Positions 24,223-33,318 are shown, counted from the stretch's first letter. The stretch is 64,000 bases of DNA from SLNP01 sp964568875 (GCA_964568875.1 CAZMSH010000008.1:1-64000), one strand, 5' to 3'. Program-made: numbers and translations. The notes: generated by a model from the sequence alone, not told the origin.

Positions 24223-24932
24223 AGCCTGGTAAGTGATTCCACGTCTTCGTCCCTGATTGTATCTCTTCCGAGAAATCTCATCATAACCCTGGCAACGGAA
24301 AGCACATCTTTCTCGCAGTAACTGACTATCCTCTTAATATCCTTATCATTCCAGTAAACAGAGGCGACCATGCTGCCATCGATATCATCCTTGGGTGTCG
24401 GAATATCAAAGATCTCTGCCAGAAGGGCCAGCGATACAGTATGCCTGTACTCACCAAACTTCCAGAGCTCCATTGTATCAAGGTGCTTTATTTCCCAGGG
24501 CTTCTTGCCAGCACTGTTTATCAGATCAGGTATTCTGATTTTGTTTATGATCATCCTTCTGCATATGTACGGAAAATCAAAGTCCTTGCCATTGTGTGCA
24601 CAGAGATACGGATCCCTCCTTCCCGCCCATTTGTTTACCATTCCTGCAAACTCACCAAGCATTGACTTTTCATCGTCTCCGTAAACCGATTTGATTCTGA
24701 ATAGATTACCCGACAAAAATCCGGCAGATATACAAATTATCTTACCAAACTCGGCATATGTGCCTGCCCTCTCATAAATTTCAGCCGGGCTCTGGCCTTC
24801 CGCCCTTATTCCCATCGTCTTTTTCTCCCACAGCTGCTTCATAGTGTCGCTCATGCCATCGAACTCCGGAACGGAAGGAACCGTCTCAGCATCTATAAAA
24901 AGAATATCTTCAGGTGAAACATTGGATATCAT
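24216..24932 (-). CDS. Predicted 3'-5' exonuclease (PolB-like)
   Basis: A 238-residue member of the DnaQ-like exonuclease superfamily, similar to the stand-alone PolB-type proofreading domains. Acidic metal ligands are visible: Asp14 and Glu16 in FIDAET, an Asp in HNGKDFDFPYI, and the final Asp in YCEKDVLSV. No polymerase domain is present. Its role in DNA repair or RNA processing is not known. It follows udk with a four-base start/stop overlap. Confidence 0.85.
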   Translation of the reverse strand: MISNVSPEDILFIDAETVPSVPEFDGMSDTMKQLWEKKTMGIRAEGQSPAEIYERAGTYAEFGKIICISAGFLSGNLFRIKSVYGDDEKSMLGEFAGMVNKWAGRRDPYLCAHNGKDFDFPYICRRMIINKIRIPDLINSAGKKPWEIKHLDTMELWKFGEYRHTVSLALLAEIFDIPTPKDDIDGSMVASVYWNDKDIKRIVSYCEKDVLSVARVMMRFLGRDTIRDEDVESLTRLQ

Positions 24933-25555
24933 ATTCTTACCCTTTCCTTATTAAGATGTTTTTCAATTATTGTAATAAGCACATCTATGCCTACAATATT
25001 CTCTGCACCCCCGGGAATGATAATGTCGGCATATCTTTTTGAAGGTTCAATAAACTGAAGATGTGAAGGTTTTACAGTCTGATGATACCTCTCAAGCACC
25101 TGCAGAACCGTTCTTCCCCGTTCTATTATATCCCTCTGTATGACCCTTCCAAGCCTGTCGTCGGCATCAGCATCAACGAAAACCTTAATGTCAAACATGT
25201 TCCTGAGTGCCTGGTCTGCAAGTATCAATATTCCCTCAACCACGACTACCCGCGAAGGCTTAATGTGAACTGTCTCATCTGATCTTATGCACGTCAGATA
25301 GCTGTAAACAGGCATGTCGACATGATGACCTGACCTTAGCTCATTAAGATGCCTTACCAACAGGTCGAACTCAACGGAGTCGGGATGGTCAAAATTGATC
25401 TTCTGCCTTTCTTCAAGAGGTATATGACTGTTATCCTTATAATACGAGTCCTGGGGAAGAACCACAACATCATTCATGGGAAAGACCTCTGTTATTTTTT
25501 TCACCACAGTGGTTTTACCCGACCCGGTTCCTCCGGCAATTCCGACAATAAGCAT
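24929..25555 (-). CDS. udk: Uridine kinase
   Basis: It phosphorylates uridine and cytidine in pyrimidine salvage. The 208-residue protein has the P-loop GGTGSGKT (residues 8-15), the QDSYYKD substrate loop, NFDHPDS and the RDIIERGR lid region. Normal length and no targeting signal. It is transcribed away from manA and overlaps the exonuclease start by four bases. Confidence 0.94.
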   Translation of the reverse strand: MLIVGIAGGTGSGKTTVVKKITEVFPMNDVVVLPQDSYYKDNSHIPLEERQKINFDHPDSVEFDLLVRHLNELRSGHHVDMPVYSYLTCIRSDETVHIKPSRVVVVEGILILADQALRNMFDIKVFVDADADDRLGRVIQRDIIERGRTVLQVLERYHQTVKPSHLQFIEPSKRYADIIIPGGAENIVGIDVLITIIEKHLNKERVRI

Positions 25556-25565
25556 TTTTTTTTGC

Positions 25566-25596
25566 TATTTTTGTGAACGATAATTTACCAAAAGTA
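25566..25596. promoter_or_regulatory. Divergent -7 elements for udk and manA
   Basis: TATTTTTG (25566-25573, plus strand) points to manA, and TACTTTTG (25596-25589, minus strand) points to udk. Both are full matches to TAnnTTTG inside the 67-bp intergenic region. Neither has a clear -33 partner. Confidence 0.45.
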
Positions 25597-25622
25597 ACTA
25601 TTTATTCCATTCCTTCTTACCT

Positions 25623-26609
25623 ATGACCGGTCTCTATCCTCTCAGGTTTGAACCAATTCTTAAAAAAAGAGTTTGGGGCGGTACTGCCCTTAAGTCATCT
25701 TACGGTAAGTTAGTCGCCGATGGTGTAACAGTAGGCGAAAGCTGGGAGATATCAGGTCTTGAAGGTGATGAATCGGTAGTTACTAACGGCTTCCTGGAAG
25801 GCAACAGACTGAATGAACTGGTTGAGGTCTATATGTCAGACCTGATGGGTGAACTGATATTTGACAAGTTCGGAGAAGAATTTCCGCTGCTTGTTAAACT
25901 TATTGACTCGGCTGAATATCTTTCCGTACAGGTGCATCCTGATGATAAAATGGCAGCAGCTGCACATCATGCATATGGCAAAACCGAAATGTGGCATATA
26001 CTTGAAGCAGCCCCCGGCGCAGAAATATTTTGCGGATTCAAGAAGGGTATTGATAAGGAGACATATCTCACGGCCGTCGACAACGGAGCCCTGCCTGAGA
26101 TACTTAATGCAGAAAAGGTCGCAGCCGGTGACACATTCCTGATACCGGCAGGCATGATCCATGCTATAGGCCCGGGGATTGTACTTGCCGAGATACAACA
26201 GGCCTCAGATGTTACGTACAGAATCTTTGACTGGAACCGGGACGCTTCAGGAGGCGAAAAAAGAGAACTGCATACAGAACTTGCCGCTGAGGCTCTTAAA
26301 TTTGACGCTGATGGGGGAAGGATACCCACACCTGATGCAGGAATGAATAATACAACCCAGCTCGTCTCCGGAAACTATTTTACTACAAACATCCTGAAAT
26401 TTGACTCGGCCATCACAAAAGACTATAACCTGCTCGATTCGTTCGTAATACACTTGTGTACGAAAGGCCGGTACGAGCTTGAATGGAACCAGGGCGTTGA
26501 AACTGTCGAAACCGGACAAACGGTACTAATACCAGCAATTGTACGTGATATTATTCTCAAGCCTCAGCCAGAGGCCACAGTGCTGGAAATCTATATAAAA
26601 CCACAATAA
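25623..26609 (+). CDS. manA: Mannose-6-phosphate isomerase, class I
   Basis: It interconverts mannose 6-phosphate and fructose 6-phosphate. The 328-residue protein is of the short form common in Bacteroidota and Firmicutes. Zinc ligands lie in VQVHPDD and GKTEMWHIL, and the cupin core continues with IPAGMIHAIG and the QQASDVTYRIFDW block. The C-terminal cupin part is complete. The next gene starts 2 bp later. Confidence 0.93.
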   Translation: MTGLYPLRFEPILKKRVWGGTALKSSYGKLVADGVTVGESWEISGLEGDESVVTNGFLEGNRLNELVEVYMSDLMGELIFDKFGEEFPLLVKLIDSAEYLSVQVHPDDKMAAAAHHAYGKTEMWHILEAAPGAEIFCGFKKGIDKETYLTAVDNGALPEILNAEKVAAGDTFLIPAGMIHAIGPGIVLAEIQQASDVTYRIFDWNRDASGGEKRELHTELAAEALKFDADGGRIPTPDAGMNNTTQLVSGNYFTTNILKFDSAITKDYNLLDSFVIHLCTKGRYELEWNQGVETVETGQTVLIPAIVRDIILKPQPEATVLEIYIKPQ

Positions 26610-26611
26610 TT

Positions 26612-27382
26612 ATGAAAAGAAAATTAGTGCTGCTACTATTATTGTCAGCCTTTCTTACCCAGGCCTGCAACATTATTGGCACCAGGGAAGACGAATCGTC
26701 TGCCGAAGGAGATACCCTGGCACAGGAAGTAAAAAAGAGATTCACCGGGGTTAAACCTAATTACAGTGAGGGCAAACTGGTAAGTGAAATATCATACCGA
26801 AATGGCATCAGGCATGGTTTGACAAAGACATACTACCCTTCAGGAACCATTAAGCAGTTGATAACATACTGTGACGGACTGAAGTGCGACACGGCAAGAT
26901 GGTTCTATGAAGACGGAAAGTTGTTCAGGAACACACCTTATGTAAAAGATGCAATACACGGCACACAGGTGCAATATTACAGGAACGGACGTGTAAAGGC
27001 AAGTATGGGTTATGAGATGGGTATCCGTAAGAACGATCTCCAGGAATTTTATGAAAACGGCAAGCCGGTTACCACGAGAAGGGAACTGTTGATAAGAACA
27101 CGCGATGAGTACGAGCAGAATGGTGTGTTCAAGATATTTGCTGAACTCGACAACAAATCCACCAAGGTCACCTTCTATAAAGGAGATATGACAGATAATC
27201 TGTTCGACCCGATGAAAGTTGACAAGATAACTACATCAGGAGGAACAGGTTTCCTGGAACTGAGAAGACGTAACGGAGGTAATCCTGGTTATGTGACAAT
27301 AATAGCTGAATACACAACCACTTTCGGGAACAAGGACTATTATACAAAAAGAGTCTCTGTACCTTACAGAGACATTAATTAG
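26612..27382 (+). CDS. Lipoprotein with MORN-type repeats (YwqK-like)
   Basis: A 256-residue lipoprotein: a hydrophobic signal ending in LTQAC, with the lipidated Cys at residue 19. Residues 55-150 carry about four MORN-variant repeats of the kind YxNGxxxG (for example YRNGIRHG, YYPSGTIKQ, FYEDGKLF, YYRNGRVK). Such proteins are often labelled YwqK antitoxin-like, but no toxin gene is near and the lipid anchor argues for an envelope role. Function unknown. It sits between manA and engB with short spacings. Confidence 0.75.
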   Translation: MKRKLVLLLLLSAFLTQACNIIGTREDESSAEGDTLAQEVKKRFTGVKPNYSEGKLVSEISYRNGIRHGLTKTYYPSGTIKQLITYCDGLKCDTARWFYEDGKLFRNTPYVKDAIHGTQVQYYRNGRVKASMGYEMGIRKNDLQEFYENGKPVTTRRELLIRTRDEYEQNGVFKIFAELDNKSTKVTFYKGDMTDNLFDPMKVDKITTSGGTGFLELRRRNGGNPGYVTIIAEYTTTFGNKDYYTKRVSVPYRDIN

Positions 27383-27391
27383 CGACCAGAA

Positions 27392-28003
27392 TTGGGCAAG
27401 ATTTTATCAGCTGAATATGTTGGCAGCAGCACGGGTTTAAACAGATGTCCTAAGCCCGACAAGCCTGAATTTGCCTTTATAGGAAGATCAAACGTGGGGA
27501 AGTCTTCACTTATCAACATGCTGACAGGAAGGAACAAGCTGGCCAGAACATCAGTGCAGCCCGGAAAGACACGCACTATAAATCATTTTATTATTAATGA
27601 TTCCTGGTTCATGGCCGACCTCCCAGGATACGGATATGCAAAGGTTTCAAAAACAGAGAGGGAGAAATTTTCAAAATTTATTGGCGAGTACCTGAGAGGC
27701 AGGGATAATCTTATGTGCCTGTTCGTTCTTCTCGATTCAAGGCACGGACCAATGGTTGTCGATATGGAATTCATGGAAAAGCTTGGCAGGAGCGGTATTC
27801 CTTTTGCCAGGGTTTTCACCAAATGTGATAAACTATCTGTCGATGCCGTTTCCAGGAATATTGAATTGCATGACCGTGAAATGCTTAAAGTATGGGAAAG
27901 CCTGCCTCAGACATTTTTAACATCAGCTAAGACAGGAACAGGACGAGGAGAAATTCTGGGCTTCATCGAAGAAACATCAACATTATTCCAACAATCGGTT
28001 TAA
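27392..28003 (+). CDS. engB: Ribosome biogenesis GTPase EngB/YsxC
   Basis: A GTPase needed for large-subunit assembly. The 203-residue protein has G1 GRSNVGKSS (31-39), G2 around PGKTRT, G3 DLPGYG, G4 TKCDKL and G5 SAKTGTG. No ATG fits: the frame begins with TTG at 27392, 9 bp after the lipoprotein stop, and family members start at about this point, so a TTG start is the best reading. Confidence 0.93.
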   Translation: MGKILSAEYVGSSTGLNRCPKPDKPEFAFIGRSNVGKSSLINMLTGRNKLARTSVQPGKTRTINHFIINDSWFMADLPGYGYAKVSKTEREKFSKFIGEYLRGRDNLMCLFVLLDSRHGPMVVDMEFMEKLGRSGIPFARVFTKCDKLSVDAVSRNIELHDREMLKVWESLPQTFLTSAKTGTGRGEILGFIEETSTLFQQSV

Positions 28004-28020
28004 CCTTAAGTTGGATTTCA

Positions 28021-28028
28021 TATTTTTG
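28021..28028 (+). promoter_or_regulatory. -7 promoter element of prs
   Basis: TATTTTTG fits TAnnTTTG and is followed 39 bp later by the prs ATG at 28068. It lies inside the frame that would extend prs upstream to TTG 28011, so it argues against that longer start. Confidence 0.5.
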
Positions 28029-28067
28029 CATGACAACTTAACCCTAGAATCATATAATCATTTTAGA

Positions 28068-29006
28068 ATGTACGGAAAAGCACCTATCAAGATTTTTGCA
28101 GGAAGATTCTCGAAAGGCCTTGCTGAAAAAATCGCCTCCGAACTTGGTCTGGAACTTGGTAAAAGTTCAGTTGTAGAGTTCCATGACGGAGAATTTCAGC
28201 CAAGTTATGATGAATCTGTAAGAGGCTGCATGGTATTTATTGTTCAGTCAACCCTTCCCCCTGCCGATAATCTCCTTGAACTGCTGCTTATGATCGATGC
28301 TGCCAAAAGAGCCTCGGCGTACAAGGTAATAGCGGTAATCCCTTATTACGGTTTCGCAAGACAAGACCGCAAAGACAGGCCCAGGGTGTCAATAGGCGCC
28401 AAGCTGACAGCCGACCTGCTCAGTGCCGCAGGTGTAGACAGAGTTATCACAATGGACCTTCACGCAGACCAGATACAGGGCTTCTTCGATGTCCCTGTCG
28501 ATCATTTGTTCTGCTCATCATTGTTTGCCAACTATATTTCCGGATTAAATCTCCCGAACCTTACTGTCTCGGCTCCTGATATGGGGGGGTCAAAGAGAGT
28601 CAATGCCTATGCGAGGCATCTGCAGGCTGAACTGGTACTGTGCTATAAGCTCAGAAAGAAACCCAACGTGGTGGAAGAGATGTCAATCATCGGAGATGTC
28701 GTTGGGAAAAGTGTGGTAATCATAGACGACATGGTAGATACCGCCGGAACAATGACATTTGCTGCCCATATGATGAAAGAGAGAGGAGCTGAACGTATAA
28801 GGGCTTTTGCTACTCACGCCGTGCTGTCAGGGAATGCTGTCGAAAGAATTAACAACTCCCCTATCGAAGAGCTGGTTATTTCCGACTCAATCCCATTAAC
28901 AAAGGAATCACCAAAAATAAAGGTTCTTTCTGTTGCCGGGCTCTTTGCAAGTACCATACAGGCAGTCTATACAAACCAGTCGATCAGTGACAGTTTTGTA
29001 TTTTAA
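28068..29006 (+). CDS. prs: Ribose-phosphate pyrophosphokinase
   Basis: It makes PRPP from ribose 5-phosphate and ATP for nucleotides, histidine and NAD. It has 312 residues from ATG 28068, close to the bacterial norm. Motifs: the FHDGEFQPS substrate loop, the YYGFARQDRK flexible loop, MDLHADQIQGFF, and the PRPP-binding VVIIDDMVDTAGT. The 19 codons upstream in frame look like promoter and leader, not coding sequence. Confidence 0.94.
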   Translation: MYGKAPIKIFAGRFSKGLAEKIASELGLELGKSSVVEFHDGEFQPSYDESVRGCMVFIVQSTLPPADNLLELLLMIDAAKRASAYKVIAVIPYYGFARQDRKDRPRVSIGAKLTADLLSAAGVDRVITMDLHADQIQGFFDVPVDHLFCSSLFANYISGLNLPNLTVSAPDMGGSKRVNAYARHLQAELVLCYKLRKKPNVVEEMSIIGDVVGKSVVIIDDMVDTAGTMTFAAHMMKERGAERIRAFATHAVLSGNAVERINNSPIEELVISDSIPLTKESPKIKVLSVAGLFASTIQAVYTNQSISDSFVF

Positions 29007-29025
29007 TCCTTTTATTCTATATTTG
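28994..29025 (+). promoter_or_regulatory. Promoter of rplY-pth
   Basis: TTTTG (28994-28998), a 19-bp spacer and TATATTTG (29018-29025) give an almost ideal Bacteroidota sigma promoter. It overlaps the end of prs. Transcription would begin near 29032, giving a leader of about 80 bases. Confidence 0.75.
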
Positions 29026-29064
29026 CACGCCATTTTTTAAGGACAACGTCAAACGTGTGATGGG

Positions 29065-29086
29065 AAGTTACTTTGGCATGTAACTT
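29065..29086 (+). promoter_or_regulatory. Hairpin in the rplY leader
   Basis: AAGTTAC (29065-29071) and GTAACTT (29080-29086) form a perfect 7-bp stem with an 8-base loop, 26 bp before the rplY start. Ribosomal protein genes are often controlled by leader structures, but no known L25-binding element can be claimed here. Confidence 0.4.
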
Positions 29087-29111
29087 TAAGTAGCACAACA
29101 ATTTACATCTG

Positions 29112-29738
29112 ATGAAAACACTAACAATCAACGGAAACCTCAGAGAGGAAACCGGAAAATCGAGCTCAAAGCAATTAAGGAAATCGGAAAATGTGCCTTG
29201 CGTTATCTACGGAGGCAAAGAGAATATCCATTTTTATGCGCATAAGAACAGTTTTAAAAACCTTGTTTATACTCCCGATGCTCATATTGTTAACCTCGAT
29301 CTGGAAGGCAAAAATCTTAAGGCGGTGATGAAAGATATCCAATTCCACCCCGTTACTGATGAAATAATGCACATTGACTTTGTTGAAGTCTTTGACAATA
29401 AGCCCGTTGTAGTAGAGGTTCCGTTAAAAATAACAGGAGATTCTCCCGGAGTGAAGGCTGGTGGCAAACTTAGAATAAAACTACGCAAGCTTAAAGTTAA
29501 GGGATTAATGTCAGACATCCCTGAAATTCTTCCTGTTGACATATCCCGCCTGAACATCGGTCAGTCTGTCAAGGTTGGTGATCTCTCATTTGATAAAATA
29601 GAACTGCTTGACTCAGCAAAATCACTGGTACTGGCAGTAGCTACAGCAAGGGGAGCACAAAAGGCAGAGGAAGAGGCGGAAGAAGCTGCAGAAGGAAGCC
29701 AGGCTGCTGAAACCGAAGCTGAAGCACCTTCTGAATAA
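29112..29738 (+). CDS. rplY: 50S ribosomal protein L25/general stress protein Ctc
   Basis: The 208-residue long form (CTC type) binds 5S rRNA in the large subunit. The N-terminal L25 domain (about 1-90) has the expected VPCVIYGG and HIDFVEV segments, and the C-terminal beta domain spans about 95-180. A low-complexity tail rich in Glu and Ala (from about 180) ends the protein, which is common in this phylum. It is followed by pth, the usual partner. Confidence 0.94.
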   Translation: MKTLTINGNLREETGKSSSKQLRKSENVPCVIYGGKENIHFYAHKNSFKNLVYTPDAHIVNLDLEGKNLKAVMKDIQFHPVTDEIMHIDFVEVFDNKPVVVEVPLKITGDSPGVKAGGKLRIKLRKLKVKGLMSDIPEILPVDISRLNIGQSVKVGDLSFDKIELLDSAKSLVLAVATARGAQKAEEEAEEAAEGSQAAETEAEAPSE

Positions 29739-29776
29739 GAAAGCCGTCATAAAGGCGAAACCAATATCTTAACAGA

Positions 29777-30388
29777 GTGAAATACCTGATAGCCGGGCTG
29801 GGAAATATTGGTGAGGATTATAAAGACACCCGTCACAATATGGGATTCATTGTATTGGATGCCTTAGCCGAAGCATTCAATACCACCTTCTCAGATATGC
29901 GCTATGGTTCGGTGGCTGAAATACGCCATAAGTCAAGAACAATGGTGCTGCTGAAACCATCTACCTATATGAATCTCAGTGGTAACGCTGTCAATTACTG
30001 GTTAAATAAAAAAAACATACCCGTCGAAAACCTTCTGGTGGTCCTTGACGACATCGCCCTCCCGCTGGGAAGTTTCAGGATGAGAGCAGCAGGCGGCCCG
30101 GGCGGACATAACGGATTGATTCATATAATTTCAATTTTAGGCACAGACAAATTCGCAAGGATTCGTATTGGCATTGGCAATTCTTTTCTGGCAGGACGGC
30201 AGTCACACTACGTCCTGGGAAAACTGACCAAATCTGAAATGGAGTTCCTTAAAGGCCGTATATCAATTATCCGTGAGATGATACTTTCATTCGGTACTAT
30301 AGGAACAGAGCTTACTATGACCAGATATAACAAGGAGGGTAAAAACCTGCCTGCGGAAGATGACAACAGAAAACACAATACGGATTGA
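29777..30388 (+). CDS. pth: Peptidyl-tRNA hydrolase
   Basis: It frees tRNA from stalled peptidyl-tRNAs. The 203-residue protein has catalytic His20 in DTRHNMGF, the KPSTYMNLSG block and the GGPGGHNGL loop. The start codon is GTG at 29777; no ATG fits the conserved N-terminus. It overlaps the S4-domain gene by 29 bp, so the two are likely translated together. Confidence 0.94.
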   Translation: MKYLIAGLGNIGEDYKDTRHNMGFIVLDALAEAFNTTFSDMRYGSVAEIRHKSRTMVLLKPSTYMNLSGNAVNYWLNKKNIPVENLLVVLDDIALPLGSFRMRAAGGPGGHNGLIHIISILGTDKFARIRIGIGNSFLAGRQSHYVLGKLTKSEMEFLKGRISIIREMILSFGTIGTELTMTRYNKEGKNLPAEDDNRKHNTD

Positions 30389-30758
30389 TAAATTCCTCTG
30401 GGCAGTAAGATTATTTAAAACCAGATCGTCAGCATCAGAGGCCTGCAGGAAAGGAAAGATACTCATTGGAGGAGTGCCCGTAAAACCATCCCGCATCATC
30501 TCCCCTGGTGACATTATATCAGTGAAGAAGATGCCAGCCATTTTTACCTGGCAGGTACTTGAACCTGTAGAAAAAAGGCTGCCGGCAAAGATGGTCAGTA
30601 ATCATATTAAAGATCTGACCCCTGAAGAGGAGAAGGAAAAACTAAATCTGGCCAGGCAACCGGCATCGTTCGGTTACAGGGAAAAAGGAACCGGAAGACC
30701 TACCAAAAAGGAGAGAAGAATCATTGACAACATGCTTGATAACCATAGTGATATATGA
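30360..30758 (+). CDS. S4-domain RNA-binding protein (Hsp15-like)
   Basis: A 132-residue protein with an S4 domain in its first 60 residues (IRIDKFLWAVRLFKTRS and KILIGGVPVKPS) and a basic, Lys/Arg-rich C-terminus (KKERR). E. coli Hsp15 (HslR), which rescues nascent-chain-bearing 50S subunits, has this layout. Its overlap with pth, which also acts on stalled peptidyl-tRNA, fits a ribosome-rescue role, though this remains an inference. Confidence 0.85.
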   Translation: MTTENTIRIDKFLWAVRLFKTRSSASEACRKGKILIGGVPVKPSRIISPGDIISVKKMPAIFTWQVLEPVEKRLPAKMVSNHIKDLTPEEEKEKLNLARQPASFGYREKGTGRPTKKERRIIDNMLDNHSDI

Positions 30759-30906
30759 TGGGTATAAATACTTATTTTTATATTCAGCCTGAATAAAACA
30801 CATTTTACAAAGGAATAACCAAGAAGCTTTTTTTCTATCTTCCAACCCCTGTTCATGTTATACCAAAACAGATTGTAAAAGTTTATATACTCATACTATA
30901 ACAGTA

Positions 30907-31008
30907 TATCATAAATCATAAATCATAAATCATAAATCGTAAATCGTTAATCGTTAATCGTTAATCGTTAATCGTTAATCGTTAATCGTTAATCATAAAT
31001 CCCAAATC
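30907..31008. repeat. Heptamer direct-repeat array (AATCNNN x 14)
   Basis: AATC recurs without a break every 7 bp from 30914 to 31005 (14 units), preceded by a TATC variant at 30907. The spacer bases run in blocks: ATA, then GTA, then GTT x7, then ATA and CCA. It fills the last 100 bp of the 252-bp gap and ends 2 bp before the ATG of the symporter gene. The first part of the gap (30759-30906) holds no recognised feature. Confidence 0.92.
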
Positions 31009-31010
31009 TG

Positions 31011-31973
31011 ATGCTCGAAGAACTGAAAATGCTTGATACTGTGGACCTGAGGTTTTCACAGGATGGGTTATTGATACTTAATATTACGATTGCCTTCATT
31101 ATGTTTGGCGTTGCTCTGGGAATCAAGTTCAGACACTTTGGCGATGTTTTCAAGGATCCCAGATCTGTAATAGTGGGATTCCTCTCTCAGTTTCTACTTC
31201 TGCCGGCACTGACATTTACAATAGCAGTTGCTTTCAGGAATTACATAACTCCAACTGTTGGTCTTGGTATGATCCTGGTTGCATCATGTCCCGGCGGCAA
31301 TATTTCAAACTTCATGTCATCTCTCTCGAAAGGCAATGCGGCTCTTTCTGTCAGCCTTACGGCCATTGCAACCATAGGGGCTGTTGTATTGACTCCTCTC
31401 AATTTCGCAATATGGGGAGGATGGTTCACCAATATCTATCAGAGTACCGATGCTGCAGGACTGGTAAGACCTCTCGAGATAGATCCGGTAGAAATGTTCA
31501 AGGCTGTTCTTATACTTCTTGGAATTCCGCTGGTTCTGGGTATGTCTTTTAATAAAAAATTCCCTGTAACTGCAGACAAGATCATCAAACCAATGCAGAT
31601 TTTGTCTATAATCCTTTTTCTGGGAATGGTATACGTTATGTTCAGGAACAACTATGACTTCTTCCTGAAATACATCAAATTCATATTTATTATAGTCCTG
31701 ATTCATAATGGGCTGGCATTTTTTACAGGATACGCTGTATCTACACTAACCAGACGCTCGAGATTTGACAGGAGGGCTATTACAATTGAAACCGGTATTC
31801 AGAACTCCGGTCTCGGACTGGTCTTGTTGTTCAACCCGAAGATATTCCCGGCTGATCTCGAACTGGGAGGTATGGCAATAATAACTGCCTGGTGGGGAAT
31901 ATGGCACATATTGTCAGGATTAACACTTGCAGGGACACTGTCATTTATCCCCCTTAAAGAAAAAAAGGTCTAA
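31011..31973 (+). CDS. Bile acid:sodium symporter family transporter
   Basis: A 320-residue integral membrane protein with eight to ten predicted hydrophobic segments. The family signature ASCPGGNISNFMS (about residues 90-102) and the late ETGIQNSGLG block, which form the crossed sodium-binding helices of the SBF/BASS fold, are present. The substrate could be a bile acid, a 2-oxoacid or another organic anion; bacterial members vary. It leads a row of four genes with an acyltransferase, an SDR and a VOC protein. Confidence 0.88.
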   Translation: MLEELKMLDTVDLRFSQDGLLILNITIAFIMFGVALGIKFRHFGDVFKDPRSVIVGFLSQFLLLPALTFTIAVAFRNYITPTVGLGMILVASCPGGNISNFMSSLSKGNAALSVSLTAIATIGAVVLTPLNFAIWGGWFTNIYQSTDAAGLVRPLEIDPVEMFKAVLILLGIPLVLGMSFNKKFPVTADKIIKPMQILSIILFLGMVYVMFRNNYDFFLKYIKFIFIIVLIHNGLAFFTGYAVSTLTRRSRFDRRAITIETGIQNSGLGLVLLFNPKIFPADLELGGMAIITAWWGIWHILSGLTLAGTLSFIPLKEKKV

Positions 31974-31989
31974 AATCACAGTTACACGG

Positions 31990-33318
31990 ATGGCACGACA
32001 CAACATTGAAAAATACTCATTTGGCTATTCATTTCTGAAGTTCCTGGTCAATTTCTGGCATAATTTTGTCTTTTACAGAAAGGTTATCGTACTTGGCCGC
32101 AATAATATTGACCCGAATTCCCATAATATATTTGCCCCGAATCATCAGAATGCTCTTATGGATGCCCTGGCGGTATTATGTACATCAAAGGGACAACCTA
32201 TCTTTCTGGCACGATCTGATATTTTCAGGAAGAAATCCATTGCCAGGATATTGTACTATATAAAGATTCTGCCTGTATACAGAATGAGAGACGGCATGGA
32301 TAACCTCAGGCTTAACGACGAGGTATTCCTTAAGACTGTTGATGTATTAAAACATAAAAACGGGTTGGTAATCCTACCCGAAGGAAACCATGGTGAGCAC
32401 AGGCGCCTGAGACAGCTCAAGAAGGGTATCTGCCGTATAGCTTTCAGCGCTGAGGAAGTAAATGACTTTAATCTCAATATTAAAATTATTCCTGTCGGTC
32501 TCGAATTCACTCATTACAGAAGATTCAGACAGGTTCTGACTGTAGTATACGGCAAGCCAATAGAGGTGCTCCGGTTCAAAGATACCTATCTTGAAAACCA
32601 GCCCAAGGCGCTTAATGATCTCCGCGACCATCTTTCTGAAAGAATGAAGAAACTGATGGTCCATATAGAATCTGAAACCGATTACGAAGCTCTCAATGAA
32701 CTTCGTAGTATTGTAAACGGACGTTACAGTGACCGTGTCAAATTTCCCAAGATCTTCCGCGACAGAATGCTGATTGACACTCTCAATAACGTGAGCCGCG
32801 ATAATCCTGACCTTTACAGATATATATGTGATAAGACTCTTTCCGTTAAGGAAAAGGCCCTGAGACTTAAGATCGGGTACAGATATCTGGAGAAAAAGAG
32901 GCATGGTCTCCTGAACCTGATTATGGGTGCACTGCTGCTTCTTGTAACATTTCCCCTGTTTATCTACGGAATGGCATTCAACTATATATTCCTGGAAGTT
33001 CCCAAGTTCCCGCTCAAAAAGATTGCTGACCGCCAGTTTCACAGTTCTGTAAGGTTTGTAGTTTCATTATTACTGACTTTTGTGTTTATACCACTGTATG
33101 CCGTTATTGCATTTCTGCTGCTAAAACCATGGTGGATTGCTCTTGCCGTGGTTATTTCAATCCCTTTTTCCGGATTACTGGCATGGAACTGGTCTTTGAT
33201 ATTCTGGAGAGTAGTTGAAGGATTCAGGATCAGGTGGTTTATGATCACAAAAAACAGCATTTTTAAAGAGTTGAAAGAGGATTTCACAGGACTGATGAGC
33301 AAAATCAGATCCCTTTAA
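31990..33318 (+). CDS. PlsC-like 1-acyl-glycerol-3-phosphate acyltransferase
   Basis: A 442-residue membrane protein from ATG 31990; the frame opens earlier at 31927 but that part overlaps the transporter gene. The acyltransferase domain has the catalytic NHQNALMD (His52, Asp58; an HX4D motif shifted slightly from the usual spacing) and ILPEGNHG. Two or three hydrophobic helices lie in the last third (about 310-415). The family acylates lysophosphatidic acid or related lipids; the exact acceptor is unknown. Confidence 0.85.
   Translation: MARHNIEKYSFGYSFLKFLVNFWHNFVFYRKVIVLGRNNIDPNSHNIFAPNHQNALMDALAVLCTSKGQPIFLARSDIFRKKSIARILYYIKILPVYRMRDGMDNLRLNDEVFLKTVDVLKHKNGLVILPEGNHGEHRRLRQLKKGICRIAFSAEEVNDFNLNIKIIPVGLEFTHYRRFRQVLTVVYGKPIEVLRFKDTYLENQPKALNDLRDHLSERMKKLMVHIESETDYEALNELRSIVNGRYSDRVKFPKIFRDRMLIDTLNNVSRDNPDLYRYICDKTLSVKEKALRLKIGYRYLEKKRHGLLNLIMGALLLLVTFPLFIYGMAFNYIFLEVPKFPLKKIADRQFHSSVRFVVSLLLTFVFIPLYAVIAFLLLKPWWIALAVVISIPFSGLLAWNWSLIFWRVVEGFRIRWFMITKNSIFKELKEDFTGLMSKIRSL

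Noticed and set aside
26612..27382. Antitoxin of a toxin-antitoxin pair (YwqK label)
   Set aside because: It has a lipoprotein signal, no toxin gene is adjacent, and the MORN-like repeats alone do not define an antitoxin.
30907..31008. CRISPR array
   Set aside because: The units are 7 bp with no 25-40 bp spacers and no cas genes are nearby; this is a simple tandem repeat.
32374..33042. 222-codon minus-strand frame opposite the PlsC-like gene
   Set aside because: Antisense to the conserved acyltransferase frame, with no recognisable motif.
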